Shown piece after piece: positions 7,310-16,181 of a stretch of 64,000 bases of DNA. The notes under the pieces are model-generated. The model did not search any database and was not told the origin of the DNA. It was given only the letters and a program-made list of their open reading frames with translations. A program made the translations under genes and the position numbers. Each line of letters opens with the position of its first letter. Position 1 is the first letter of the stretch. Source of the DNA: Marinihelvus sp036351115. Lineage in GTDB: Bacteria; Pseudomonadota; Gammaproteobacteria; Xanthomonadales; SZUA-36. The stretch lies in NCBI GenBank assembly GCA_036351115.1, contig JAZBOL010000118.1, positions 1-64,000 of the forward strand. Direction: 5' to 3'.

Positions 7310-8389
7310 ATGCCCCTTACACACGACGACCGGACCGCCGCGTCCCCGTCCGCGTTCGCCACCCCCGTGTTCAGCGACCCGGCAACCGCGATGGGCCCTC
7401 GCCAGGGCTCCCGGCGAGGCGGTCGCGCCGCGATCGAGTCCTTACTGACCCTCACCGCCTTTCCGCTCGACATGGGCGGACGACTGGCCCGGCTGCGCGC
7501 CGCCTATCGCCTGGTGGGACACGAGCGCGCCCCGACCGTGGTCGTACTCGGTGGTATCTCCGCACATCGGCGTGCGGTCACCCTGGCCTCCGAAGGCGGG
7601 GAGGCGGGTTGGTGGCAAGGGGTCCTGGGCGAGGAAGGCGCCGATCTGTGTGCCCGCTACCGCGTCCTGAGCCTGGACTGGCTCGGCGGCCCGGACGGCA
7701 CCACGGGACCGGGCGATGAAGCTTGCCCGGAGCCATTTCCCGCGGTGACCACCCGGGACCAGGCGCGCCTGGTCGTTCGGCTGCTCGACCACCTCGGCGT
7801 CGCTCACGTGCACGCCGTGGTCAGCGCGTCCTACGGCGGTATGGTGGCCCAGCACCTGTGCACGGAACTGCGGGGGCGCCTGGGCCGGGCGATCATCATG
7901 GGATGCGCCCACCGGCCCGATGCCATGGCGCTGGCCCGGCGCCACATTCAGCGGGAGATCCTCGCCCTCGTCGACGATGCCCGCGGCGTCGCGCTGGCGC
8001 GCGCCCTTGCCATGACCACTTACCGGACCGGCGCCGAGTTCAATCGGCGTTTCGGGGGGGACGAGGCGGGGGCTTCGCTGGCCGGCTATCTCGACTACCA
8101 GGGCCGCAAGTTCGCCCGGCGCTTCAATGCGCAGAGCTACGCCTGCCTCATCGATTCCATCGACGCCCACCGCTTCGACCCTACGGGACTCTCGACGCTT
8201 CTCAGCCTGCTCGGATTCTCGACGGACGAACTGTGCCCGCCCGCCCTGATGCGGGCGTTCGCCGGTTGCATTCCGGCCCTGCGGCAATTCGACGTACTGG
8301 AAACCCCCTTCGGACACGATGCCTTTCTCTGCGAGAAGGAGCGCGTGGCCGCGTTTTTGCACAAGACCCTCGACGGAGAATCCTCATGA
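7310..8389 (+). CDS. metX: Homoserine O-acyltransferase, MetX type (probably succinyltransferase)
   Basis: A 359-residue alpha/beta-hydrolase fold enzyme that activates homoserine for methionine synthesis. Visible: VVVLGGISAHR (oxyanion region), nucleophile elbow ASYGGM (Ser about 174), Asp about 306 in STDELCP and His about 336 in GHDAFL. MetX-fold enzymes use acetyl-CoA or succinyl-CoA. Pairing with a cystathionine gamma-synthase and a gammaproteobacterial host makes succinyl-CoA likely, but this cannot be settled by eye. The ATG at 7310 follows the riboswitch and hairpin; a GTG at 7208 in the same frame would translate the riboswitch end and is rejected. The stop overlaps the next start by 4 nt. 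Confidence 0.85.
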   Translation: MPLTHDDRTAASPSAFATPVFSDPATAMGPRQGSRRGGRAAIESLLTLTAFPLDMGGRLARLRAAYRLVGHERAPTVVVLGGISAHRRAVTLASEGGEAGWWQGVLGEEGADLCARYRVLSLDWLGGPDGTTGPGDEACPEPFPAVTTRDQARLVVRLLDHLGVAHVHAVVSASYGGMVAQHLCTELRGRLGRAIIMGCAHRPDAMALARRHIQREILALVDDARGVALARALAMTTYRTGAEFNRRFGGDEAGASLAGYLDYQGRKFARRFNAQSYACLIDSIDAHRFDPTGLSTLLSLLGFSTDELCPPALMRAFAGCIPALRQFDVLETPFGHDAFLCEKERVAAFLHKTLDGESS

Positions 8390-9591
8390 CGGACTTTACC
8401 CTGCGCCCCCACATCACCACCTCCGCCGTGCGAGCCGGCGTGGACAGCGATCAGCAACACGGTTCGGTGATGCCGCCGCTGTACCTGTCGTCCAACTACA
8501 GCTTCGAGGGACTCGGCAGAAAACGGACCTACGACTATTCCCGCAGCGGCAATCCAACCCGGGACCAGCTCGGGGCCGCCCTGGCCGATCTCGAGGGTGG
8601 AACGGGCGCGGTGGTCACCAACACGGGCATGTCGGCCGTGGTGCTGGTGACCCACCTGCTCAAAGCCGATGATCTCGTCATCGCGCCTCACAACTGCTAC
8701 GGCGGTTGTTACCGGGCCTTCGATTCCCTCGCGCGACAGGGGCGATTCCGCACCCGCTTCAGCGATTTTCACGATCTCGAAGCGCTGCGGCGTGAGTGCC
8801 GCCTGCACCGGCCGCGGCTTTTGTGGGTGGAGACCCCGAGCAATCCTTTGCTCCGGATCACCGACCTGCGCCGCGTCGCACGGATTGCCCGCGAGTGCGG
8901 CGCGCTGCTGGTCGTGGACAACACGTTTCTCACGCCGCTCGGACAGCGCCCCCTGGCCCTGGGCGCGGATATCGTGGTGCATTCGACCACCAAGTACATC
9001 AACGGGCACAGTGACGTGGTCGGCGGCGCGGTCATTGCCCGCGACGCCCGCCTCGTCGAGGACCTCGGCTGGTGGGCCAACTGCGTGGGGTCCACGGCGT
9101 CGCCCTTCGACTGCAGCCAGGTGCTGCGTGGCCTGCGGACCCTCGGTGCCCGCTGGCGATGTCACCAGGAAAATGCCCGAGAGGTGGCGGAATTGCTGGC
9201 AGGCCACCCGGCCGTGGCCCAAACCCATTATCCCGGCCTGAAGTCCCACCCCGACCACGACCTGGCGCGACAGCAGCAGGAGGGCTTCGGTGCGGTCATC
9301 AGTTTTGAGCTCGCCGGCGGGCTGGCCGCCGCGGAACGGTTCGTGGAAGGCCTGGGCTGTTTCACCCTGGCCGAATCGCTGGGCGGCGTGGAGAGCCTCG
9401 TGTGCCACCCCGCCACCATGACGCACGCGGCCATGAGCGAGGAGGCCCGGACGGTCGCGGGGATCGGCGAAGGGCTGCTGCGCCTGTCCGTCGGAATCGA
9501 GCACCCGGCCGACCTGGTTCGGGACCTGCGACGCGGTCTCGAGCGGGCGGCGGGCGCATCGTCGCCTCGGGTGATCGCCGGCGTCGGGTGA
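8386..9591 (+). CDS. metB: Cystathionine gamma-synthase (Cys/Met metabolism PLP enzyme)
   Basis: A 401-residue PLP enzyme of the Cys/Met family. Motifs: YSRSGNPTRDQLGAALADLE near the N terminus, LLWVETPSNPLLR, VVDNTFLTP, the PLP-lysine block HSTTKYINGHSDVVGG (Lys about 203) and LAESLGGVESLVCHPATMTH. It should condense acylhomoserine from MetX with cysteine to give cystathionine. A homocysteine-forming sulfhydrylase of the same family (MetZ) cannot be excluded. The start lies in an ATGA overlap with metX, so the pair forms one coupled unit under the SAM riboswitch. Confidence 0.87.
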   Translation: MTDFTLRPHITTSAVRAGVDSDQQHGSVMPPLYLSSNYSFEGLGRKRTYDYSRSGNPTRDQLGAALADLEGGTGAVVTNTGMSAVVLVTHLLKADDLVIAPHNCYGGCYRAFDSLARQGRFRTRFSDFHDLEALRRECRLHRPRLLWVETPSNPLLRITDLRRVARIARECGALLVVDNTFLTPLGQRPLALGADIVVHSTTKYINGHSDVVGGAVIARDARLVEDLGWWANCVGSTASPFDCSQVLRGLRTLGARWRCHQENAREVAELLAGHPAVAQTHYPGLKSHPDHDLARQQQEGFGAVISFELAGGLAAAERFVEGLGCFTLAESLGGVESLVCHPATMTHAAMSEEARTVAGIGEGLLRLSVGIEHPADLVRDLRRGLERAAGASSPRVIAGVG

Positions 9592-9648
9592 GGTCGGCGA
9601 GGGGGAACGGGTCGCACGCTCGAGCCTGTCCGCCGCGTCGTCCCGGCG

Positions 9649-9677
9649 CTTGAAAGAAGGCCACCAAAGCACCATTT
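9649..9677 (+). promoter_or_regulatory. Sigma-32 (heat-shock) promoter for dnaJ
   Basis: CTTGAA at 9649-9654 and CACCATTT at 9670-9677 are separated by 15 bp. This matches the heat-shock consensus CTTGAA-N13-15-CCCCATNT with one mismatch in the -10 element. It lies 44 bp before the dnaJ start. Confidence 0.72.
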
Positions 9678-9721
9678 CTGGGGGGAACTGAAACCCGCAG
9701 TGGGACGGGAACCCTTCAGGC

Positions 9722-10846
9722 ATGGCAAAAAAAGACTACTACGACGTTCTCGGGGTGAGCCGGGACGCCAGTGACGACGATATCCGCAAGGCTTACCGTC
9801 GCCTGGCCATGAAATTTCACCCGGATCGAAATCCGGACGACACGACGGCCCAGGAGCGTTTCACGGAGGCCCAGGAGGCTTACGACGTGCTGCGTGACCG
9901 CCGCAAGCGCGCTGCCTACGACCAGTTCGGTCACGCCGCCGTGGACGGTTCCGCTGGCGGCGGGCCCGGCGGTGGATTCCAGGGCGATGTCGGTGACATT
10001 TTCGGCGACATTTTCGGTGACATCTTCGGCCAGGGCCGCCGCAGTCGCGGTCCCCAGCGCGGGTCCGACCTGCGCGTGGGCATGGAACTCGATCTCGAGG
10101 AAGCGGTACGCGGGGTGGAGCGCGAAATCAAAGTGCCGACGCTGGGCGCCTGCGAGCGCTGCGACGGCTCCGGAGCCACCGACGGCAAGAAGGAAACCTG
10201 CTCGACCTGCGGTGGCGTGGGCCAGGTACGTATGCAGCAAGGCATATTCTCCGTGCAGCAGACCTGTCCGGGCTGCCAGGGTAGCGGTCAGCGAATCGCC
10301 AACCCCTGCGCGGAGTGCAATGGCCAGGGCCGGGTTCGCGAGACCCGCACCCTGTCGGTGAAAATTCCGGCCGGCGTGGACAACGGAGATCGCATTCGCC
10401 TCTCCGGCGAAGGCGAAGCGGGTCCCAATGGCGCCGCGGCCGGGGATCTCTACGTGGAAATCCGCGTGCGGCCCCATCGCCTGTTCGAGCGTGACGGGGA
10501 CACCCTGTACTGCGAAGTGCCCGTCCCGTTTTCCACGGCGGCCCTGGGTGGCGAGCTCGAACTGCCGACCCTCGACGGCCAGGTAAAGCTCAAGGTGCCG
10601 GCGGAAACCCAGACGGGCAAAATGTTCCGCCTGCGTGGCAAAGGGGTGAAGTCGGTACGCAGCACGCGCCCCGGAGACCTCATGTGTCGTGTGGTGGTGG
10701 AAACGCCCGTGCGCCTGAATAAGGAGCAGAAAGCGCTTCTGCGTGAATTCGAAGCGTCCTACCAATCCGACGCCGCGGAGCACAACCCGCGGTCCGATTC
10801 GTGGCTGAAAGGCGTACGGGAGTTCTTCGACCGGATGACCTCCTGA
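9722..10846 (+). CDS. dnaJ: Chaperone protein DnaJ
   Basis: A 374-residue type I Hsp40. The J domain (1-70) has HPD in KFHPDRNPDD. A Gly/Phe-rich linker contains three copies of GDIF. The zinc domain has four motifs: CERCDGSG, CSTCGGVG, CPGCQGSG and CAECNGQG. A C-terminal substrate-binding and dimerisation domain follows. DnaJ delivers clients to DnaK and stimulates its ATPase. Unusually it is 9.2 kb from dnaK and has its own sigma-32-like promoter. The stop overlaps the dapB start (TGATG), so dapB is coupled to it, as in many gammaproteobacteria. Confidence 0.98.
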   Translation: MAKKDYYDVLGVSRDASDDDIRKAYRRLAMKFHPDRNPDDTTAQERFTEAQEAYDVLRDRRKRAAYDQFGHAAVDGSAGGGPGGGFQGDVGDIFGDIFGDIFGQGRRSRGPQRGSDLRVGMELDLEEAVRGVEREIKVPTLGACERCDGSGATDGKKETCSTCGGVGQVRMQQGIFSVQQTCPGCQGSGQRIANPCAECNGQGRVRETRTLSVKIPAGVDNGDRIRLSGEGEAGPNGAAAGDLYVEIRVRPHRLFERDGDTLYCEVPVPFSTAALGGELELPTLDGQVKLKVPAETQTGKMFRLRGKGVKSVRSTRPGDLMCRVVVETPVRLNKEQKALLREFEASYQSDAAEHNPRSDSWLKGVREFFDRMTS

Positions 10847-11595
10847 TGGCGATGGCGCCAACGCCCTCGTCGGCGTCCTCCGGCCGTGTGGCCATCCACG
10901 GCGCCGGACGAATGGGGCAGCGCGTGGCGGCCGCCGCGAAGGCGCGGGGCTGGAATGTCCTGGGACTCGTGTCCCGGCACCACCCCGGCGCACTGGACGA
11001 TTTTCCGTGGTTTCCGGGTCTCGATGCCCTTGAGGGTGCGGCAGGACTTCCGGACGTCCTCATTGATTTCTCCCTGCCGGCCGGCGCGGTGGCTGCCGCG
11101 CGCTGGTGCGCGGGTCGGGGCGTGCCCCTGGTCAGCGGCACCACCGGCCTGGACGAGACGCAGCAGGCCGCCCTGCGACGATCTTCCGAGCACATTGCCG
11201 TGCTCCAGTCGCCCAATTTCAGCCCGGGGGTCAACGCGCTGCAGGCGCTGCTGGAACAGGCGCGTGACCTGTTGCCCGGGATCACCGCAGTGGAGCTGGA
11301 GGACGTCCACCACGTGCACAAGCAAGACGCGCCGTCCGGGACGGCCCTGACCCTGGCAGCCGCCCTGGCGCCGCTGGAGGTCGCTATTCATAGCCGGCGG
11401 GTAGGCGAAGTGGTGGGCGATCACGCGGTGACCCTGCGCCTCCCGGGTGAAACCCTGACCCTTTCCCACCACGCCGAAGACCGGAATATTTTCGCCCTCG
11501 GCGCCGTGGAGGCGGCCGCCTGGCTGAAGGCCCAGGCCCCGGGCGGTTACACGGCACGAAACTGGATTCTGGGTGCGGCGGCCCGTTCTTCCTGA
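10846..11595 (+). CDS. dapB: 4-hydroxy-tetrahydrodipicolinate reductase
   Basis: A 249-residue enzyme of the lysine/diaminopimelate pathway. It has the nucleotide-binding motif VAIHGAGRMGQRV, FSLPAG, SGTTGLDE and the catalytic block HHVHKQDAPSGTA (His about 155-156, Lys about 159). It is shorter than E. coli DapB (273) because the N-terminal domain has a compact loop after strand 2. The ATG at 10846 overlaps the dnaJ stop, which decides the start. It likely belongs to the dnaJ transcript. Confidence 0.95.
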   Translation: MAMAPTPSSASSGRVAIHGAGRMGQRVAAAAKARGWNVLGLVSRHHPGALDDFPWFPGLDALEGAAGLPDVLIDFSLPAGAVAAARWCAGRGVPLVSGTTGLDETQQAALRRSSEHIAVLQSPNFSPGVNALQALLEQARDLLPGITAVELEDVHHVHKQDAPSGTALTLAAALAPLEVAIHSRRVGEVVGDHAVTLRLPGETLTLSHHAEDRNIFALGAVEAAAWLKAQAPGGYTARNWILGAAARSS

Positions 11596-11640
11596 GGCGC
11601 TTTGCCCGGCGCTTCGGGGACGCAAACTGCCGGGATGCCG

Positions 11641-11670
11641 TGGACGCGGCAAGCCCGCTTCCAGTACAAT
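11641..11670 (+). promoter_or_regulatory. Candidate promoter for carA
   Basis: TGGACG at 11641-11646 and TACAAT at 11665-11670, spaced 18 bp, give a possible sigma-70 promoter in the 199-bp gap between dapB and carA. The leader to the carA start would be about 117 nt. A TTGACA at 11733-11738 is also present but has no good -10 element behind it. Confidence 0.4.
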
Positions 11671-11794
11671 CCACCGGCTTAGACATTGGATTTAGCACCT
11701 CGGCCCGCGCGGCCAGTGTGGCTCCCAAGTGATTGACATCTAAGCGGGAATGGCGGAAATCAGCCTTCCCGTTTCGCGTATCTGGAGGTTGGAA

Positions 11795-12946
11795 TTGACC
11801 CTCAAAGCAGTCTTGGCGCTGGCGGACGGCAGTGTATTCAAAGGGCAGGGCATCGGCGCTGCCGGAGAAACCGTCGGCGAAGTCGTTTTCAACACGGCCA
11901 TGACCGGCTACCAGGAAATTCTCACGGATCCCTCCTACGCTCGCCAGCTGGTCACCCTGACCTTTCCCCACATCGGCAACACCGGGTGCAACGCGGCCGA
12001 TGAAGAGGCCGCCGGGCCCATGGCGGCGGGCCTCATCATTCGTGACCTGCCCCTGCGGACCAGCAACTGGCGTAGCGAAGAGCCGCTCGACGACTACCTT
12101 CGCCGCCACGGCCTGGTCGGTATCGCCGGTATCGACACACGGCGCCTCACGCGCATCCTCCGCGAACAGGGTGCGCAGGGCGGCGCGATCCTGACCGGGG
12201 AAACCGTGGATGTGGATGAGGCCCTGGCGAAGGCAAGGTCCTTTCCGGGCATGGAAGGCATGGACCTGGCCCGGGAGGTCACCACGGACACCGCCTATCC
12301 CTGGAGCGAGGGCAGTCTCGATCTCGACAGCGGCGCCTGGGCCAGCAGCAGTGGCGACTTTCATGTCGTGGCCTATGATTTTGGCATCAAGCGCAACATT
12401 CTTCGCATGCTTGCCGACCGCGGCTGCCGCCTGACAGTGGTTCCGGCGACGACGCCCGCGAGCCAGGTGCTGGCCCTGGAACCCGACGGGGTCTTTCTCT
12501 CCAACGGCCCCGGCGACCCGGAACCCTGTGACTACGCCATAACGGCCATCCGCGAGTTGCTCGAAACGGGAATTCCCCTGTTCGGTATCTGCCTCGGACA
12601 GCAACTGCTGGCGCTGGCGGCCGGCGCCGACACCGTGAAGATGAAATTCGGCCACCACGGCGCCAACCACCCGGTGCAGGACCTCGCGACGGGCCAGGTG
12701 ATGATCACCAGCCAGAACCACGGCTTCGCCGTTGACGAGGCGACGCTCCCGGGCAACGTCCGTCCGACGCACCGCTCCCTCTTCGACGGCAGTCTGCAGG
12801 GCATCGAATGGTCGGATCGCCCCGCCTTCGGCTTTCAGGGCCACCCGGAAGCCAGCCCGGGACCGCACGATATCCAGGGCCTCTTTGACCGCTTCGTCGC
12901 CGCGATGGCGTCGGCGTCAAGCGAAGGCGCGAAGCGGGAGGCCTGA
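11795..12946 (+). CDS. carA: Carbamoyl-phosphate synthase small subunit (glutaminase)
   Basis: A 383-residue protein, matching E. coli CarA (382). The N-terminal domain has GEVVFNTAMTGYQEILTDPSY. The C-terminal class I glutamine amidotransferase has nucleophile Cys about 266 in GICLGQQLLAL and His-x-Glu about 350-352 in GHPEASPGP. It supplies ammonia to CarB for carbamoyl phosphate, used for arginine and pyrimidines. The start is most likely TTG at 11795: GGAGG at 11784-11788 is six bases upstream and the resulting N terminus (MTLKAVLALADGSVF) aligns with known CarA. An ATG at 11750 would add 15 unrelated residues. One base separates it from carB. Confidence 0.95.
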   Translation: MTLKAVLALADGSVFKGQGIGAAGETVGEVVFNTAMTGYQEILTDPSYARQLVTLTFPHIGNTGCNAADEEAAGPMAAGLIIRDLPLRTSNWRSEEPLDDYLRRHGLVGIAGIDTRRLTRILREQGAQGGAILTGETVDVDEALAKARSFPGMEGMDLAREVTTDTAYPWSEGSLDLDSGAWASSSGDFHVVAYDFGIKRNILRMLADRGCRLTVVPATTPASQVLALEPDGVFLSNGPGDPEPCDYAITAIRELLETGIPLFGICLGQQLLALAAGADTVKMKFGHHGANHPVQDLATGQVMITSQNHGFAVDEATLPGNVRPTHRSLFDGSLQGIEWSDRPAFGFQGHPEASPGPHDIQGLFDRFVAAMASASSEGAKREA

Positions 12947-12947
12947 C

Positions 12948-15900
12948 ATGCCAAAGCGGAGCGACATTCAAAGCGTACTGATCATCGGCGCAGGCCCCAT
13001 CGTCATCGGGCAGGCCTGCGAGTTCGACTATTCCGGCGCCCAGGCCTGCAAGGCGCTGCGGGAAGAGGGGTTCCGGGTCATCCTGGTCAACTCAAACCCG
13101 GCGACCATCATGACCGATCCGGAAACGGCGGACGCGGTGTACATCGAGCCCATCGAGTGGAAAACCGTGGCGAACATCATCGCCAGGGAGAAACCCGATG
13201 TACTGCTGCCGACCATGGGCGGCCAGACCGCGCTGAACTGCGCGCTGGACCTCGTGCGCCACGGAGTGCTCGAGGAGCACGGTGTGGAGATGATCGGCGC
13301 GACACGCGAAGCGATCGACATGGCGGAGGACCGGGAGAAATTCCGTGACGCCATGATCGAGATCGGCCTGGACTGCACGAAGGCCGCCATTGCCCACAGC
13401 TGGGAAGAGGCGATGGAGAAGCAGGACGACATCGGTTACCCGATCATCATCCGGCCGTCCTTCACCATGGGCGGCTCCGGCGGCGGTATCGCCTATAACC
13501 ACGAGGAATTCGAGGAGATCGTCAAGCGCGGTCTCGAACTGTCCCCGACGACGGAAGTCATGATCGAGGAGTCGATCCTCGGCTGGAAGGAATACGAGAT
13601 GGAGGTCGTCCGCGACCAGGCGGACAACTGCATCATCATCTGTTCCATCGAGAATTTCGATCCCATGGGTATCCACACGGGGGACTCCATCACTGTCGCC
13701 CCGGCCCTGACCCTGACGGACAAGGAATATCAGCGCCTGCGCGATGCCTCCCTGGCGGTGCTGCGCAAGATCGGCGTGGAAACCGGCGGGTCGAACGTGC
13801 AGTTCGCCGTCAATCCCGAGAACGGCCGGGTGATCATCATCGAGATGAACCCGCGCGTGTCCCGGTCGTCGGCCCTGGCGTCCAAGGCCACCGGCTTTCC
13901 CATTGCCAAGGTTGCGGCGAAGCTGGCTGTGGGGTTCACCCTCGACGAATTGAAAAACGAGATTACCGGCGGCGCGACGCCCGCATCCTTTGAGCCGGCC
14001 ATCGACTACGTGGTCACCAAGATCCCGCGCTTTGCGTTCGAGAAGTTCCCGGCGGCGGATGCGCGGCTCACCACGCAGATGAAGTCCGTGGGCGAGGCCA
14101 TGTCCATCGGCCGCACGTTCCAGGAGTCCCTGCAGAAAGCGCTGCGGAGCCTCGAAACCGGACATGACGGCCTGTGCTCCCTGGTCGACCCGGGCGAGTC
14201 TCTGGCCGACGAACGGCGCCTCGCGGACCTGCGGCGTGAACTTCGCGAGGCCGGGCCCGAGCGGATTCTCCACATCGGCGACGCGTTTCGCGCCGGCCTG
14301 GATTTCGATGAAATCCAGAAGCTCACGGGCGTCGATCCCTGGTTCCTCGCGCAGCTCGAAGACCTGGTGAACGAGGAAGCCGACGTGCGTTCGCAGGGCG
14401 TTGCCGCCCTGGACCGGGACCGGATGTTCACCCTCAAGCGAAAGGGGTTCTCCGACAGCCGGCTGGCCTTTCTGCTGGGGATGCAGGAAGCCGATCTGCG
14501 GACCCTGCGGCAGGATCTCGATGTCCGGCCGGTGTACAAGCGCGTCGACACCTGTGCCGCTGAATTCGCCACGGCGACGGCCTACCTGTACTCCACCTAC
14601 GAGGAGGAATGCGAAGCCGAACCCAGCACCGCGAAGAAATACATGGTCCTCGGCGGCGGTCCGAACCGGATCGGGCAGGGCATCGAATTCGACTATTGCT
14701 GCGTCCACGCCGCCCTGGCCCTGCGCGAGGATGGTTACGAGACCATCATGGTCAACTGCAACCCCGAAACCGTGTCCACGGACTACGACACCTCGGACCG
14801 GCTCTACTTCGAGCCGCTGACCCTCGAGGACGTGCTGGAGATCGTACACAAGGAACAGCCGGAAGGCCTGATCGTCCAGTATGGCGGCCAGACGCCCCTG
14901 AAACTGGCGCGCAGCCTCGAAGCGGCCGGCGTACCCATCATCGGCACGACCCCGGACAGCATCGATCTCGCCGAGGACCGGGAGCGCTTCCAGAACCTGC
15001 TCGAGCGCCTCGGGCTGCGTCAGCCGCCGAACCGGACGGCGACCAGCGTCGAACAGGCCGTGGCCCTGGCCGAGGAGATCGGCTACCCGCTGGTCGTGCG
15101 GCCTTCCTACGTGCTCGGCGGGCGCGCCATGGACGTGGTGCACGGCGAGCAGGAGCTGCGTCGCTACATGCGTGACGCGGTGAAGGTCTCCAACGATTCT
15201 CCCGTGCTGCTGGACCGTTTCCTGGACCATGCCATCGAGGTGGACGTGGACGCCATCTGCGACGGCCGGGACGTCCTCATCGGCGGGCTCATGGAACACA
15301 TCGAGCAGGCCGGGGTGCACTCCGGCGATTCCGCCTGCACGCTGCCACCGTACTCCCTCGGCAAGAAAATCCAGGACGAGCTGCGTGACCAGATGCGCGA
15401 AATGGCGCTGGAGCTCGGCGTCGTGGGCCTGATGAACGCCCAGTTCGCCGTGCGGGGTGACGACATCTACGTGCTCGAGGTCAATCCCCGGGCATCCCGG
15501 ACCGTCCCCTTCGTGTCCAAGGCCACCGGCGTGCCGCTGGCGTCTGTCGCCGTGCGCTGCATGGCGGGCAAGTCGCTCGCCGAGCAGGGCATGACCCGGG
15601 AGGTGGTGCCCAACTACTTTTCCATCAAGGAAGTGGTCTTCCCGTTCATCAAGTTCCAGGGCGTCGACCCCATCCTCGGGCCGGAAATGCGTTCCACCGG
15701 CGAGGTCATGGGCGTGGATGGCAGCTTCGGCGGCGCCTGCATCCGCGCCATGCGTGGCGCGGGCCAGCGCCTGCCGGTACCGGGCAAGGCCTTCCTGAGC
15801 GTGCGTGACGCGGACAAGTCCGCCTTGCCGCCCATCGCCCGCAACCTGGTCAAGCGCGGCTTCAGCCTGATCGCCACCGAGGGCACCTGCGCCTACCTGA

Positions 15901-16181
15901 GGGAGCAGGGGTTTGACTGCGAATACGTCAACAAGGTGGACCAGGGGCGGCCGCACATCGTGGATGCGATCAAGAACGAGGAGATCGCGTTCATCATCAA
16001 TACGACCGAGGGTCGCCAGGCGATCTCCGATTCGTTCTCGATTCGGCGGGGCGCGCTGCAACACTCGGTTCCCTACACAACGACAACGTCCCGAGGATGG
16101 GCCACCCTGCAAGCCATCGACCACGAGAACGACCGCGAGGTCCGGAGCCTGCAGTCACTGCATGAAGGTTTGAATCCATGA
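12948..16181 (+). CDS. carB: Carbamoyl-phosphate synthase large subunit
   Basis: A 1077-residue protein (E. coli 1073) with the duplicated ATP-grasp architecture. The first half has IVIGQACEFDYSGAQACKAL and IIRPSFTMGGSGGGIAYN. The second repeats it with NRIGQGIEFDYCCVHA and VVRPSYVLGGRAMDVV. The C-terminal allosteric domain starts near 940 (GKAFLSVRDADK) and ends in STRRGALQHS-like sequence with TTTSRGWATLQA. It makes carbamoyl phosphate from ammonia, bicarbonate and two ATP. The start follows carA by one base and the stop overlaps greA by 4 nt. Confidence 0.98.
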   Translation: MPKRSDIQSVLIIGAGPIVIGQACEFDYSGAQACKALREEGFRVILVNSNPATIMTDPETADAVYIEPIEWKTVANIIAREKPDVLLPTMGGQTALNCALDLVRHGVLEEHGVEMIGATREAIDMAEDREKFRDAMIEIGLDCTKAAIAHSWEEAMEKQDDIGYPIIIRPSFTMGGSGGGIAYNHEEFEEIVKRGLELSPTTEVMIEESILGWKEYEMEVVRDQADNCIIICSIENFDPMGIHTGDSITVAPALTLTDKEYQRLRDASLAVLRKIGVETGGSNVQFAVNPENGRVIIIEMNPRVSRSSALASKATGFPIAKVAAKLAVGFTLDELKNEITGGATPASFEPAIDYVVTKIPRFAFEKFPAADARLTTQMKSVGEAMSIGRTFQESLQKALRSLETGHDGLCSLVDPGESLADERRLADLRRELREAGPERILHIGDAFRAGLDFDEIQKLTGVDPWFLAQLEDLVNEEADVRSQGVAALDRDRMFTLKRKGFSDSRLAFLLGMQEADLRTLRQDLDVRPVYKRVDTCAAEFATATAYLYSTYEEECEAEPSTAKKYMVLGGGPNRIGQGIEFDYCCVHAALALREDGYETIMVNCNPETVSTDYDTSDRLYFEPLTLEDVLEIVHKEQPEGLIVQYGGQTPLKLARSLEAAGVPIIGTTPDSIDLAEDRERFQNLLERLGLRQPPNRTATSVEQAVALAEEIGYPLVVRPSYVLGGRAMDVVHGEQELRRYMRDAVKVSNDSPVLLDRFLDHAIEVDVDAICDGRDVLIGGLMEHIEQAGVHSGDSACTLPPYSLGKKIQDELRDQMREMALELGVVGLMNAQFAVRGDDIYVLEVNPRASRTVPFVSKATGVPLASVAVRCMAGKSLAEQGMTREVVPNYFSIKEVVFPFIKFQGVDPILGPEMRSTGEVMGVDGSFGGACIRAMRGAGQRLPVPGKAFLSVRDADKSALPPIARNLVKRGFSLIATEGTCAYLREQGFDCEYVNKVDQGRPHIVDAIKNEEIAFIINTTEGRQAISDSFSIRRGALQHSVPYTTTTSRGWATLQAIDHENDREVRSLQSLHEGLNP

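Noticed and set aside
9992..10027. Threefold 12-bp repeat in dnaJ (GDIF units) as a possible variable locus
   Set aside because: Gly/Phe-rich linkers of DnaJ often carry short DIF-type repeats; nothing here suggests regulation by repeat number.
13092..16124. A very long open frame on the minus strand (about 1010 codons) opposite carB
   Set aside because: It is antisense to the well-conserved carB gene, and its sequence is low-complexity with many His, Gln, Arg, Gly and Val, as expected from GC-rich third-position bias.
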